Shown: piece by piece, positions 30,519 through 41,188 of the stretch
How positions within the stretch are numbered: the first letter of the stretch is position 1
Layout: each line of letters starts with the position of its first letter
Assembly: GCA_016713035.1 (NCBI GenBank)
Contig: JADJPW010000016.1
Location: 97,452-161,451, forward strand
Direction of reading: 5' to 3'
DNA: 64,000 bases
DNA from: Verrucomicrobiaceae bacterium
Lineage (GTDB): Bacteria; Verrucomicrobiota; Verrucomicrobiia; Verrucomicrobiales; Verrucomicrobiaceae
Made by a program: the position numbers and the translations under genes
The notes under the pieces: model-generated
What the model was told of the DNA's origin: nothing
Database searches by the model: none
The model's input: the letters and a program-made list of their open reading frames with translations, nothing else

Positions 30519-30716
30519 TTATGCCGCCATCAGGTCATCGGCCCGCTGGATCATGGACTCGAAGAGGGCTTTGAGCCGCTGCTTCTGAGCCAGCAGGGGA
30601 CGCCGGGGATTGAGCGTGCGTTCCAGCGCGAGGCCCGTTTCTGGCTCGGTGAGGCGAAGGAGTCGGGAGCCGTCTTTGAGCTTGAGAAGAGCGATCTGGA
30701 CGTTTTCAGCGTGCAT
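30519..30716 (-). CDS. Small hypothetical protein downstream of toxin-like gene
   Basis: A 65-residue soluble protein (MHAENVQIALLKLKDGSRLL, ending RADDLMAA). The pattern of a short beta hairpin then a helix is plausible for a small regulatory protein. It follows the toxin-like gene on the same strand with a gap of 14 bases, so it is probably part of the same transcript. No family recognised. Confidence 0.5.
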   Translation of the reverse strand: MHAENVQIALLKLKDGSRLLRLTEPETGLALERTLNPRRPLLAQKQRLKALFESMIQRADDLMAA

Positions 30717-30730
30717 GGAGGCAAATGACG

Positions 30731-30988
30731 TTAGCGCACATGTTGGATGTCCACGATTCGTAATTCATCCACAGCACCATCCAGCCAGTAGGTGATGAGA
30801 AAGGGAGAAAGCGCCCGAACACTGAGCCAACGACCTGAAAGATCCTTCTCACGAAAATCAGCAGGATCGGAGCTGTGGTTACGCAGAAATTCAAGCTGAG
30901 CCATGATCCTTCTTCTCCTGGTGGCGGGTGCCGCCAAAACGAAGCGCATCGCATCCTCATCCAGCACGATCTGGAGCTTTGCTGCCAT
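30731..30988 (-). CDS. RelE/ParE-like toxin candidate
   Basis: An 85-residue protein with a compact helix-turn-sheet layout: a front pair of helices (DAMRFVLAAPATRRRRIMAQ) and C-terminal beta strands (WLSVRALSPFLITYWLDG, ELRIVDIQHV). This order matches RelE/ParE-type ribonuclease or gyrase toxins. Catalytic residues vary in the family and cannot be assigned. The small partner gene upstream on the same strand ends 2 bases before this start. Toxin activity is inferred. Confidence 0.6.
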   Translation of the reverse strand: MAAKLQIVLDEDAMRFVLAAPATRRRRIMAQLEFLRNHSSDPADFREKDLSGRWLSVRALSPFLITYWLDGAVDELRIVDIQHVR

Positions 30989-30990
30989 GA

Positions 30991-31203
30991 CTAAAGTCCT
31001 TGGGATTCCAAACGTTGATGGATGTCGGTCAACTGCTCCAGGGTGAATTTTCGCCCTGCGTCCATCCGGTTCATTCTCTTCTCCAAAAGAACTGGCCTTT
31101 CCGCATCATGCTCGTTGGCGAGATGCAGGAGGTACGCAGAGGCAAAGAAGCGATCTTCATCGCTCATGGCATCGATCTGATGGCGAACTTGGGTCGTTGT
31201 CAT
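30991..31203 (-). CDS. Antitoxin-like small protein
   Basis: A 70-residue protein, MTTTQVRHQIDAMSDEDRF..., with the segment LEKRMNRMDAGRKFTLEQL near the C terminus. That pattern of a short basic-acidic helix then T-x-E-E-L-like end is seen in many small antitoxins and addiction-module partners. ATG 31203 is chosen over an upstream ATG at 31230. Its stop is 2 bases before the toxin-like start. Originally it lay just downstream of ileS on the same strand before the IS5 insertion. Confidence 0.6.
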   Translation of the reverse strand: MTTTQVRHQIDAMSDEDRFFASAYLLHLANEHDAERPVLLEKRMNRMDAGRKFTLEQLTDIHQRLESQGL

Positions 31204-31261
31204 GTCACAATGATGCTGGGCGCATTGCAAATTGGCAACGCTAAATTGGCGTTTAGTCTAA

Positions 31262-32179
31262 GAGTCTATCCGGCAAAAGGTTCGACAGGTTGTAACGAGG
31301 TGAGGCGTCTGGCCATGATGCCGATGAAGGCGAGGTAAACAAAGGCTTCGTGATGGCGCGGGTTCTTCTCGTGATCCCGTGTGAGTCGGCGTTGCTTCAC
31401 CAGCCAGCCAAAGCTGCGCTCGATGACCCAGCGGCGCGGCAGCACCACGAAGCCCTTCTGGTCTTCGAGCTTCTTGATGATCCCCAAGGCAAAACTCGCT
31501 CCGTGACCGAAGAGTTGTCCCATGCTCTGCACGAAGGTCTCCAGCTTCCCGGCATAGCCACCATCGGCAAAGATCATCAGCAGGCTCAGGAAGCCATGGC
31601 AAAACATGCACAACAGCAGCTTTGCGCCGTCACGATCTTGCACGTCGGCGGGCGTGACCACCACGCCCAGCAGCAGGCCGTTGGTGTCGGTGAGCGCGTG
31701 GCGCTTGCGTCCCTTGATCTTCTTGCCCGCGTCGTAACCGCAGCTCACAGCCGGTAGCTGCCCGCCTTTGACGCTTTGGCTGTCGATGACAGCGGCGCTG
31801 GGCATGGCGTTTTTTTAGCATCAGGCGTGTCTGGGTGCGCAGGGCGTCGTTGAGCTTGGGCCACAAGCCCTGCTCGGTCCATTTACTCAAGGCGTCGTGA
31901 GCGGTGCTGCGGGGCGCGAGGTTCTTGGGGATCATCGACCACTGAGAGCCCGTTTTGAGCACATAGCGGATGGTGTCCAGACAGATTCGGGCGGAGTCGG
32001 GAGCTCGCAGCCTGCCCTCGACAACGCTTCGCGCCAGCCGGGTAGATGATAGGCTTGATGAGTTCCCATTCCGCATCGCTGAGATCAGAATCGTAACCGG
32101 CTGGTTGATAGGGCTTGGCTGGCATCGCCCAACTTCCACTTTCAGCTTTTACTGGCTACAACTATTTGCCGGATAGGCT

Positions 32180-32180
<1 letters not shown>
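31262..32180 (-). mobile_element. IS5-family (IS427/IS1031-type) element at the ileS stop codon
   Basis: Inverted ends GAGTCTATCCGGCAAA at 31262 and the complement of GAGCCTATCCGGCAAA ending at 32180. The 3-bp target duplication TAA is at 31259-31261 and 32181-32183. Size 919 bp. Confidence 0.88.
31266..32125 (-). CDS. IS5-family transposase (in shifted frames)
   Basis: The N-terminal DUF4096-type part (YDSDLSDAEWELIKPIIYP, GSQWSMIPKNLAPRSTAHD) leads to the DDE part (AAVIDSQSVKGGQL, GRKRHALTDTNGLLLGV, FADGGYAGK, RRWVIERSFGWL), which contains the acidic residues. A first shift lies near 32040. A second is in a run of seven A's (minus-strand AAAAAAAC, plus positions 31810-31816) that contains the canonical slippery heptamer A-AAA-AAC. 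That is the kind of site where IS5/IS427 relatives shift by minus one. If the first break is an error, the element may still be active. Confidence 0.8.
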
Positions 32181-34921
<2,741 letters not shown>

Positions 34922-34999
34922 GAGTGGGAAAAGGAGCGCGGAGGGTAGGTTTAAAGTGTGAACTTCAAAGTCTAAAGTTTGCGGGCTTTCGCTTCCGCA

Positions 35000-35764
35000 T
35001 CACATCCAGCCACGCCAGCGATAGACGAGCCTACCGAGCTGCTCATGGAGCCAGCTTTTCATGAAAAGGAGGCCCTGGATGTCTGGGACGTGCAGCAGGG
35101 GCTCACGAATGCCGCGCATGATCTGGCTCTGGTAGTCGCAGGGCAGAGGGAGGACACGGAGGCCTGCTTTTTCAAAGGTAGCAGAGGCACGGTGCATGTG
35201 GGAGGCGGAGGTGACGAGGCCGATGTGTTGCCACTTTTGCTGCTGAATGAGCACCGCGCTATTCAGAGCCTCATCATGCGTGTCTGCGCAGATCGGCAAG
35301 GCATGCACGGGAGCGGGGACGAGATTCCAGCGCTCGATCCATGCCTTCGCGGCGGCGGATTCGGACATGGGGCCACTTTGGAGCCGCGATTGGCCTCCGC
35401 CGATGACGAGCGCTTTGGCCTTGCCCGCTCGTAGCAGCTCGATGGAGCTGAGAAGCCGTGCGTTGCCGTTTTTGAGCCGAATTTGCGAAAACTCAGCCTG
35501 CGAGCCCTCTGCGCCACCACCGAGGCAGATGACGGCATCGAGCTGAGGCACATCCGCCAGCTCGGCACGCTTCCAGCGCATTTCCAAGCTGGCGTAGAGC
35601 ACGTCTGGCAAGGGTGTACAGAGCAACAAAGCACCCAAAAGCCACATCACGCCTGCAAACACCGCCAGTGAGCGCATGCGCCTACGCACCGCCGTGATGG
35701 CCACTGGCAAAAAACTCATCCAGAGGAGACTGTGAGGCTCCAGGAACTCGAGAAGTGCTCTCAC
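35000..35764 (-). CDS. YdcF/ElyC-type DUF218 membrane protein
   Basis: A 254-residue protein with two N-terminal hydrophobic segments (LLWMSFLPVAITAV, LAVFAGVMWLLGALLLC) and a DUF218 domain: DAVICLGGGAEGS, KALVIGGGQSRL, THDEALNSAVLI and IGLVTSASHMHRA. ElyC in E. coli affects lipid carrier use and envelope integrity; YdcF binds S-adenosylmethionine. The start is GTG 35764, overlapping the stop of the SMP-30-like gene (GTGA), so the two are coupled. Conserved polar residues of the family are present. Confidence 0.85.
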   Translation of the reverse strand: MRALLEFLEPHSLLWMSFLPVAITAVRRRMRSLAVFAGVMWLLGALLLCTPLPDVLYASLEMRWKRAELADVPQLDAVICLGGGAEGSQAEFSQIRLKNGNARLLSSIELLRAGKAKALVIGGGQSRLQSGPMSESAAAKAWIERWNLVPAPVHALPICADTHDEALNSAVLIQQQKWQHIGLVTSASHMHRASATFEKAGLRVLPLPCDYQSQIMRGIREPLLHVPDIQGLLFMKSWLHEQLGRLVYRWRGWM

Positions 35765-36633
35765 CGGAAATAGCCTGCGACTTTGAGCTTACGGGCGAAA
35801 ATCTTGTCCCCAGCCGCGACATAGAGAATGTCGTGATCTTTACCGCCGAACTCGACGCTGACGACTTTCCGCTGCGGCTCCGGTTTGGCGAGGATGCCGG
35901 AGAGGCGGCCTGCGGGATCGAAAATCTGCACCCCGAGCTCGGTGGTGACAAAGATGCGGCCTTTCGACTCGGTGGTGGCACCGTCGCCAAAGGCTTCCTC
36001 TTTGCCGGTAGGCAGCCACATGGTCATGTAGGGTGCTGCGGCGGATAAAGTGCCGTCTGCGGCGATCTTCCAGGCCCAGACATGCTTGCCGCCGTGGTCA
36101 CTGACGTAGAGGGCCTGCTCATCGGAGGAGAGGGTGATGCCATTGGGGCGGGTGACGTGGCCTTCATCGGCGATGAGGTGTTTTTTCGCGGCGGTGATGA
36201 GGTGGATGCGCTTGGTCGGCGTCTCGGTGAAGTAGAGATGGCCCGCTTTGCTGACGACGAGGTCGTTGCACTTCACATTGGCGAGGAGTTCCTCCACCTG
36301 GCCCTGCATGGTGATGGCGACGATGCGTTGCGCCTTGTTCTGGCAGGCATAGAAGCGGCCATCGGGGCCGATTTGCAGCCCGCTGATGCCGGGGAGATTA
36401 TCGAGGAAGAGATCGGCCTTGCCGGTGGTGACGTCGATTTTGTAGATGCCTTTGCCGGACTTCACATCGGTGAAGAAGACATTGCCCGCTGTATCGGTGC
36501 AGAGGCCATCCGTGAAGTCGTAGCCGCCTGCGGCCTCACGCCAAGGCTGGTCGTCGATGACAAACTCATGCAGGGAGGTGTCCTGGGCGGAGAGGGAACA
36601 ACTGAGGAAAAGGGAGAGTAGGAAAGGGCGCAT
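35761..36633 (-). CDS. Secreted SMP-30/gluconolactonase-like beta-propeller
   Basis: A 290-residue protein with a signal peptide (MRPFLLSLFLSCSLSAQ). The six-bladed propeller shows FTDGLCTDTAGNVFFTDV, GLQIGPDGRFYACQN, VTRPNGITLSSDEQALYVSD and a late SVEFGGKDHDILYVAA, the typical metal-site residues (E/N/D) of SMP-30 lactonases. It probably hydrolyses a sugar lactone in the periplasm. ATG 36633 is selected; sequence upstream is a heptanucleotide repeat, although the frame stays open through it. Coupled to the DUF218 gene downstream. Confidence 0.85.
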   Translation of the reverse strand: MRPFLLSLFLSCSLSAQDTSLHEFVIDDQPWREAAGGYDFTDGLCTDTAGNVFFTDVKSGKGIYKIDVTTGKADLFLDNLPGISGLQIGPDGRFYACQNKAQRIVAITMQGQVEELLANVKCNDLVVSKAGHLYFTETPTKRIHLITAAKKHLIADEGHVTRPNGITLSSDEQALYVSDHGGKHVWAWKIAADGTLSAAAPYMTMWLPTGKEEAFGDGATTESKGRIFVTTELGVQIFDPAGRLSGILAKPEPQRKVVSVEFGGKDHDILYVAAGDKIFARKLKVAGYFR

Positions 36634-36636
36634 GAG

Positions 36637-36664
36637 TGAGAAGTGAGAAGTGAGAAGTGAGAGG
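36637..36664. repeat. Heptanucleotide tandem repeat abutting a start codon
   Basis: Three perfect TGAGAAG units (36637-36657) and a fourth with one mismatch (to 36664). It begins 4 bases upstream of the SMP-30-like start codon on the minus strand, in the place of the ribosome-binding site. A change in unit number would move any upstream signal by 7 bases. Confidence 0.6.
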
Positions 36665-36673
36665 TCAAAAGGG

Positions 36674-37054
36674 TTAGGCGAGCATGGGTGGGTGCATGTC
36701 AAAGGCGGGGATGCGGGTGAAGACGCGGCGGCCCTGCCCAGTGGTGCCAAAGAAGGAGCCAGTCGCGGTGCTCTCTGCCTTGATGACATGGTAGGAGTTG
36801 TAACTGAAGGTTTCACCAGGAGAGAGGCGTGGGAACTGGCCCACGACGCCATCTCCCTCCACGACCATGGTGGTGCCATCGGACTCACGCACGATCCATT
36901 TGCGGCCAAAGATGTTCACGGTCTCCGCCGAGCCATTGTGAATGGAGATGTGATACACAAAGGGGTGCGGCCTATCCGGCGGCGCATGCCGCGTGGGATC
37001 GTAAATGACATTGTCCACAGTGACGGTCAGACCATTGAGGGGTTCGAAGTCCAT
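36674..37054 (-). CDS. apaG: ApaG protein
   Basis: A 126-residue protein that matches ApaG along its length: LTVTVDNVIYDP, FVYHISIHNGSAETV, GRKWIVRESDG, VVGQFPRLSPGETF and GSFFGTTGQG. ApaG has a fibronectin-III-like fold, and its role (linked with cobalt/magnesium efflux and Ap4A) is unclear. ATG 37054 fits other ApaG starts. It diverges from thiD, with 65 bases between the starts. Confidence 0.93.
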   Translation of the reverse strand: MDFEPLNGLTVTVDNVIYDPTRHAPPDRPHPFVYHISIHNGSAETVNIFGRKWIVRESDGTTMVVEGDGVVGQFPRLSPGETFSYNSYHVIKAESTATGSFFGTTGQGRRVFTRIPAFDMHPPMLA

Positions 37055-37119
37055 GTGCGTGATTTTAGGCGGTGAATGCAGCGTTTGCAAAGCAGCGCAC
37101 GGCTTTTTATAACGGATGC

Positions 37120-37929
37120 ATGATGAAGAACTCTCAGCCCACCATTTTGACCATCGCAGGATCGGACTGCTCCGCAGGTGCGGGTATCCAGGCGGATCTG
37201 AAAGCGATCACAGCGAACGGTGGCTATGCGCTCACGGCATTGACCAGTGTGGTGTCGGAGACGCCGGGGGTGGTCTCGCAGATTCGGCTGCTGGATGCGG
37301 CCTTCATCACCGATCAGGTGCGGGTGCTGATGGCGGGATTTCCGATACGTGCGGCCAAAACGGGCATGCTCGGCGGCGCAGAGCAGGTGCAGGCTGTGGC
37401 GGCGATCTGGCGTGATGTGGCACTGCCTCGCGGCATTCCGCTGGTGGTCGATCCGGTCATGGTGGCGACGAGTGGCGGGAAATTGCTGGAAGATGATGCC
37501 GTGCGCACACTGAGTGAGTGCCTGCTGCCGCTGGCAGCACTGATCACGCCAAACATGGATGAGGCGGAGGTGCTCTGGGGCCGTGCCGTGACGACACGGG
37601 CCGAGATGGCGGCCTGCGCGGCGGATTTGGCCGCGAAGTATCAAACGGCGGTGCTGGTGAAGGGTGGGCATCTCCACAGCGATGCAGCGGCAGATGTGCT
37701 GGTGTGTGCGGATGGGCTCTCCTGGCATGAGACAGCTCGCACACCAGGTGTGCATACACATGGCACAGGCTGCACGTATTCAGCGGCTATCGCAGCCGGT
37801 CTGGGATGCGGATTGGCCCTGGTGGATGCGGTGGCAGCGGCCAAGAAATACGTGAGCCGGGCTATCGCAGCGCATTTCGCGTGGAGCAGTGAGCTGCATG
37901 CGCTGAATCATTTTCCTGATGGCAAATGA
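37120..37929 (+). CDS. thiD: Hydroxymethylpyrimidine/phosphomethylpyrimidine kinase
   Basis: Phosphorylates HMP and HMP-P for thiamine synthesis. The protein of 269 residues has the opening TILTIAGSDCSAGAGIQADL, the middle VVDPVMVATSGGKLL, TPNMDEAEVL and the C-terminal anion hole and catalytic region HGTGCTYSAAIAAGL. No TPP riboswitch core was found upstream. It is alone; other thi genes are not in the window. ATG 37120 or the next codon 37123 can both serve. Confidence 0.95.
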   Translation: MMKNSQPTILTIAGSDCSAGAGIQADLKAITANGGYALTALTSVVSETPGVVSQIRLLDAAFITDQVRVLMAGFPIRAAKTGMLGGAEQVQAVAAIWRDVALPRGIPLVVDPVMVATSGGKLLEDDAVRTLSECLLPLAALITPNMDEAEVLWGRAVTTRAEMAACAADLAAKYQTAVLVKGGHLHSDAAADVLVCADGLSWHETARTPGVHTHGTGCTYSAAIAAGLGCGLALVDAVAAAKKYVSRAIAAHFAWSSELHALNHFPDGK

Positions 37930-37960
37930 GCGCCAGAACGCCACCATCACGCCCATCGCC

Positions 37961-39064
37961 ATGAATCTCCCCCTCCGCTCGCTGCCCGCCACCGCACTCA
38001 GTGCGATGGCTGCGTGCCTGCTCCTGCCGGCCACTGGCGCGGAGATCACTCAAAATGGCATCCAGACCGCTTTCCGCGTGCTGCAAAAGGAGTACATCCG
38101 CCGCGATGATCTCACCTTTGATGAGCTCAACCGCGCAGCGCTGCAAGGGCTGCTCACGCGGCTGCAATTCGGTGCGGAGCTGGTGCGGCGCGATAAGGAT
38201 GCTCTGCCTGCGGCCAATGCGGGGCTGGTGGCGACGGTGCTGCTGCAAAAAATCGCCCTTCTGCGGCCAGGAACGCTCGATTTGAAGGAAACAGCGGCGG
38301 TGGAGCAAAAACTGGCCGCGTTCGGCTCCCAGGGCATCGAGCACCTGATTCTGGATTTACGCGTTCCGGCGGCTCCGGGTGATTTTGATGCCGCAGCGGC
38401 CTTTTTGAGCCTGTTTGTGCCGCGTGGCGAAATCCTCTTCAAAACACGCCAAATGGCCGGAACCGGCACGGAAGTGCTGCGCAATGAACGCGAGCCATTG
38501 TGGCCGCGAACGCTGCTGGTGCTGGTGGATCACGAAACGAGCAATGTCGGTGAAGCCGTCGCTGGGGCACTGCGGCAGCGCGGACAGGCGCTGGTGCTAG
38601 GTGCGGCGACTCGCGGTGCGGCGGTGCGCTATGAAACGGTGCCGGTGGATGCGGAGTGGGCGCTGCGTTTTGCCCGTGCAGAGGTGCTGCTGGCGGATGA
38701 TCGCCCGCTTTTCCAAAAAGGCGTGCAGCCAGACCTACCGGTGACACTGGCCCCGGAGATGAAGCGCCTGCTCTTCCTCCCGAGTCAGCCCACGGCACCG
38801 CTGGAGGCGATCCGTGACCTGCCCAGGCCGCGATTCAATGAAGCGGCCCTCGTCGCTGGCACAAACCCCGAGCTCGATGACCTGATCCGCCGTGGAAAAG
38901 GCGAAACACTGCCGCAGGATGCGCCGCGTGCCCAAGATCGCGTGCTCCAGCGTGCGGTGGACCTCCTGCTAACGCGGCAGCATCTCCAGGGCGTGAAACT
39001 GGACTGGAAACCGAAGCGCAGCACGGCACCGGGCGTGCGCCGTGCCATTCCGGTCAACGAATGA
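37961..39064 (+). CDS. Secreted S41-protease-like protein, probably catalytically inactive
   Basis: A 367-residue protein with a signal peptide ending near LLLPATGAE. The core GIEHLILDLRVPAAPGDFD then LLVLVDHETSNVGEAVAGAL and ALVLGAATRGAAV follows the carboxy-terminal-processing-protease (S41) pattern. The canonical Ser-Ala-Ser-Glu around the nucleophile reads Thr-Ser-Asn-Val-Gly-Glu, and the Gly-Lys of the active-site Lys segment reads Gly-Ala-Ala. So the catalytic Lys, and probably the Ser, are missing. No PDZ domain is seen. It may act as a scaffold. It starts 31 bases after thiD. Confidence 0.6.
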   Translation: MNLPLRSLPATALSAMAACLLLPATGAEITQNGIQTAFRVLQKEYIRRDDLTFDELNRAALQGLLTRLQFGAELVRRDKDALPAANAGLVATVLLQKIALLRPGTLDLKETAAVEQKLAAFGSQGIEHLILDLRVPAAPGDFDAAAAFLSLFVPRGEILFKTRQMAGTGTEVLRNEREPLWPRTLLVLVDHETSNVGEAVAGALRQRGQALVLGAATRGAAVRYETVPVDAEWALRFARAEVLLADDRPLFQKGVQPDLPVTLAPEMKRLLFLPSQPTAPLEAIRDLPRPRFNEAALVAGTNPELDDLIRRGKGETLPQDAPRAQDRVLQRAVDLLLTRQHLQGVKLDWKPKRSTAPGVRRAIPVNE

Positions 39065-39089
39065 GCTCTCTCCCTCAAAAAAACATCGC

Positions 39090-39311
39090 ATGGACATCCC
39101 CGACAAGCTCGAAACCCAAGTCGTGATCACCCAAGTGCTGTCTCCACGCACTGCGCACGCCACGCTGCCGAACGGCAAGCAAGTCTATGCATTCATCGAT
39201 GCGAAGAAGGAGCCGTTTTTGATCCAAGAAGGCCAGTCGATGGCGGTGCGACTGGATGTGGCAGATTTCTCGCGTGCGGAGCTGCTCACTCCAGCGAAAA
39301 ACGCGGTCTAG
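39090..39311 (+). CDS. Small IF-1-like S1-domain protein
   Basis: A 73-residue protein: QVVITQVLSPRTAHATLPNG, then AFIDAKKEPFLIQEGQSMAV and a Leu-rich end. The order of strands, the position of LPNGKQVYAFI versus LENGHKVLAHI of IF-1, and the length fit the OB-fold S1 family. Other IF-1 features (basic C-terminal R-G-R-I) are missing. It is likely a paralogue rather than the essential factor. It lies downstream of the S41-like gene on the same strand and meets the repeat protein gene head-on at its stop. Confidence 0.55.
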   Translation: MDIPDKLETQVVITQVLSPRTAHATLPNGKQVYAFIDAKKEPFLIQEGQSMAVRLDVADFSRAELLTPAKNAV

Positions 39312-41083
39312 TTTCCAGGAGCTGCGACTGCTTCTGGCTGCACCTCGATGGCGGGGCGCACCTGCTCGGCGGCGGTGCTGAAGGTGCCTGCTTGGGCATT
39401 GCGGAGGGTATTACCGACCCAGTTGGCCAGCACGGGAGCGCTTTCGGCACTGCGTGCAGCGGCTTCTGCGAGGATCATGCGTGCCTGAGCCGGCTGGCTG
39501 TGCTGCTGAGTCACGGTAGCGAGAGCGAGCAGGTCCGTAGCTGATGGCTGCGGCTGACGACTGACGATGAGCTGGCGTGCCTGATGGGTGAGGTCGATGT
39601 CATCAAGGTATTCACCGAGGGAGGCGAGGTGACGGAGGTCTGCATCGGTCAAATCCTGTGTGGGGATGCGCTGGAGCGTGCGCACGGCGTGTGGATGGCT
39701 GCCGGTAGCGATTTGCGCAGCTGCGAGCTGGCGGAGAGCGGCGGCATCTGCTGGGTGGCGGTGCAAAAAGGCCTCCCACAAGGTGGCGGCGATGGAGGCA
39801 GGCTCATTCGCAGCGGTGAGTGTGATGAGAGCGCGGTCTGCGTCGATGTCTTTGGGCTGCTGGTCGAGGTGCGTGATCAAGACGTCCTGCGCAGCCTCTG
39901 CGGCCCCCTGCTGGATGAGTGCCTGCGCGATCTCTGATGCGGACATGGGGGATTCTGGGCGATTCTGGAGCGCGGTGAGGATCTGGTCGATTTCTCCGGT
40001 GCTGCCCGTCTGATGTGCGAGGGCGTAGAGACGAGCGAGCGGGCGCAGATCCCCGAGGGCGACGACGCGATGAAAAAGGGCGGTGGCTTCATCCGCCTGG
40101 CCAGCGGCATCGGTGATGCTGGCGGCATGCCAAAGCCACTGGCGATAACTGGCGGCAGTGGCGGTGGCGGGTAGAGCGCTGAGTTGGCCAAGGGTGAGGC
40201 TGTGCTCTGGCTGGGTAGCGAGATGGCGCTGGATGTAGGGGAGCAGTGCGGCGGTGTCCCGATCACTGAGTGTGGCTGCGGCACGCAGAGCACGGCTGAG
40301 GGCGGCAGGGGGCACAGCGGCCTCTGGAGAGAGCTTTTTCAGCGGTTCGAGAGTGAGTTTCGCCGCCTCGGTGAGCTTTCCTGATTCGAGCAGCATGTCG
40401 GTCTGGATTTCGAGTGCCTTTTCACGTTGGTCGGCATCTCTGAAGCTGTTTTTTTCCAACCAGCGATTGATGACACTCAGTGCTGCCGATGGACGGCGGG
40501 CAGCGTGGGCTGCATTGGCGAGTGCGGTCACGGTCTCCCATGTGGCGGAGTCGGATTCGCAGGCACGGAGCAGAATTTCGACGGCGAGTGCGGACTGGCG
40601 GCCTTCCAGCGCCCGCTGTGCGAGTGCGAGCAGTGCTTCGTTTTGGACCTGCGGATCGAGGCGATTGCCGGAGGCGGCGATCATGAGGCGAGCTTCATCG
40701 AGGCTGGGTGCATCTGGCTGGCGCAGCTCGGCGAGGAGGAGCGCGTCATTGAGCGGGCTCGGCGTTTGTAGTGGGCCGCTCTGGACGGTGAGCAGGCGCA
40801 GACGCACATGGGTGGACTCCTTCATCCAGAGGGCGAGATCGAGCGTCTCGGCGTCTGGTAACTTGATGAGCTGAAAAAGTGCCGGCATGAGCCGACGCTG
40901 TGATAGACCGGCGAGTCGCTGAGTAATGGACTCGCGTGTCTGAGTGAGGGCGGCAGTCAGCGCTGGGTCCTCGCTCTTGCCCTGCGGGACAGGCCGTGTC
41001 AGCCTCCAGCTCCACGTCGCGACGAGCGCGATGTAGAGCAAGATGAGCAGCCTAGCGTGCTGGCGGATGGTGGGAGGAGGCAT
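39308..41083 (-). CDS. Membrane-anchored helical-repeat (TPR-like) protein
   Basis: A 591-residue protein with one N-terminal hydrophobic segment (LLILLYIALVATWSW) and then a long set of helix pairs rich in Ala, Leu and Gln with TPR-like spacing (ALAQRALEGRQSALAVEILL, ALSVINRWLEKNSFRDAD, AALRQLAAAQIATGSHPHAV). There is no beta-barrel end. It lies 105 bases downstream of the PelA-like gene on the same strand, which fits the tetratricopeptide role of PelB in Pel clusters, though sequence identity to PelB is not evident. Function by context only: scaffold for export of a polysaccharide. Confidence 0.6.
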   Translation of the reverse strand: MPPPTIRQHARLLILLYIALVATWSWRLTRPVPQGKSEDPALTAALTQTRESITQRLAGLSQRRLMPALFQLIKLPDAETLDLALWMKESTHVRLRLLTVQSGPLQTPSPLNDALLLAELRQPDAPSLDEARLMIAASGNRLDPQVQNEALLALAQRALEGRQSALAVEILLRACESDSATWETVTALANAAHAARRPSAALSVINRWLEKNSFRDADQREKALEIQTDMLLESGKLTEAAKLTLEPLKKLSPEAAVPPAALSRALRAAATLSDRDTAALLPYIQRHLATQPEHSLTLGQLSALPATATAASYRQWLWHAASITDAAGQADEATALFHRVVALGDLRPLARLYALAHQTGSTGEIDQILTALQNRPESPMSASEIAQALIQQGAAEAAQDVLITHLDQQPKDIDADRALITLTAANEPASIAATLWEAFLHRHPADAAALRQLAAAQIATGSHPHAVRTLQRIPTQDLTDADLRHLASLGEYLDDIDLTHQARQLIVSRQPQPSATDLLALATVTQQHSQPAQARMILAEAAARSAESAPVLANWVGNTLRNAQAGTFSTAAEQVRPAIEVQPEAVAAPGN

Positions 41084-41188
41084 TCAGTGAGGAGGTGGGC
41101 TACGAAACCATGCAGGGGCTGGATTTCGAACTGGCTGTTGTAAGTTTCTCCTTTGTTTTGTTACAGGTAAGGCAGGGAGATGCGTGGG

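Noticed and set aside
37055..37119. TPP riboswitch before thiD
   Set aside because: The gap is only 65 bases and the conserved CUGAGA core and paired arms are absent.
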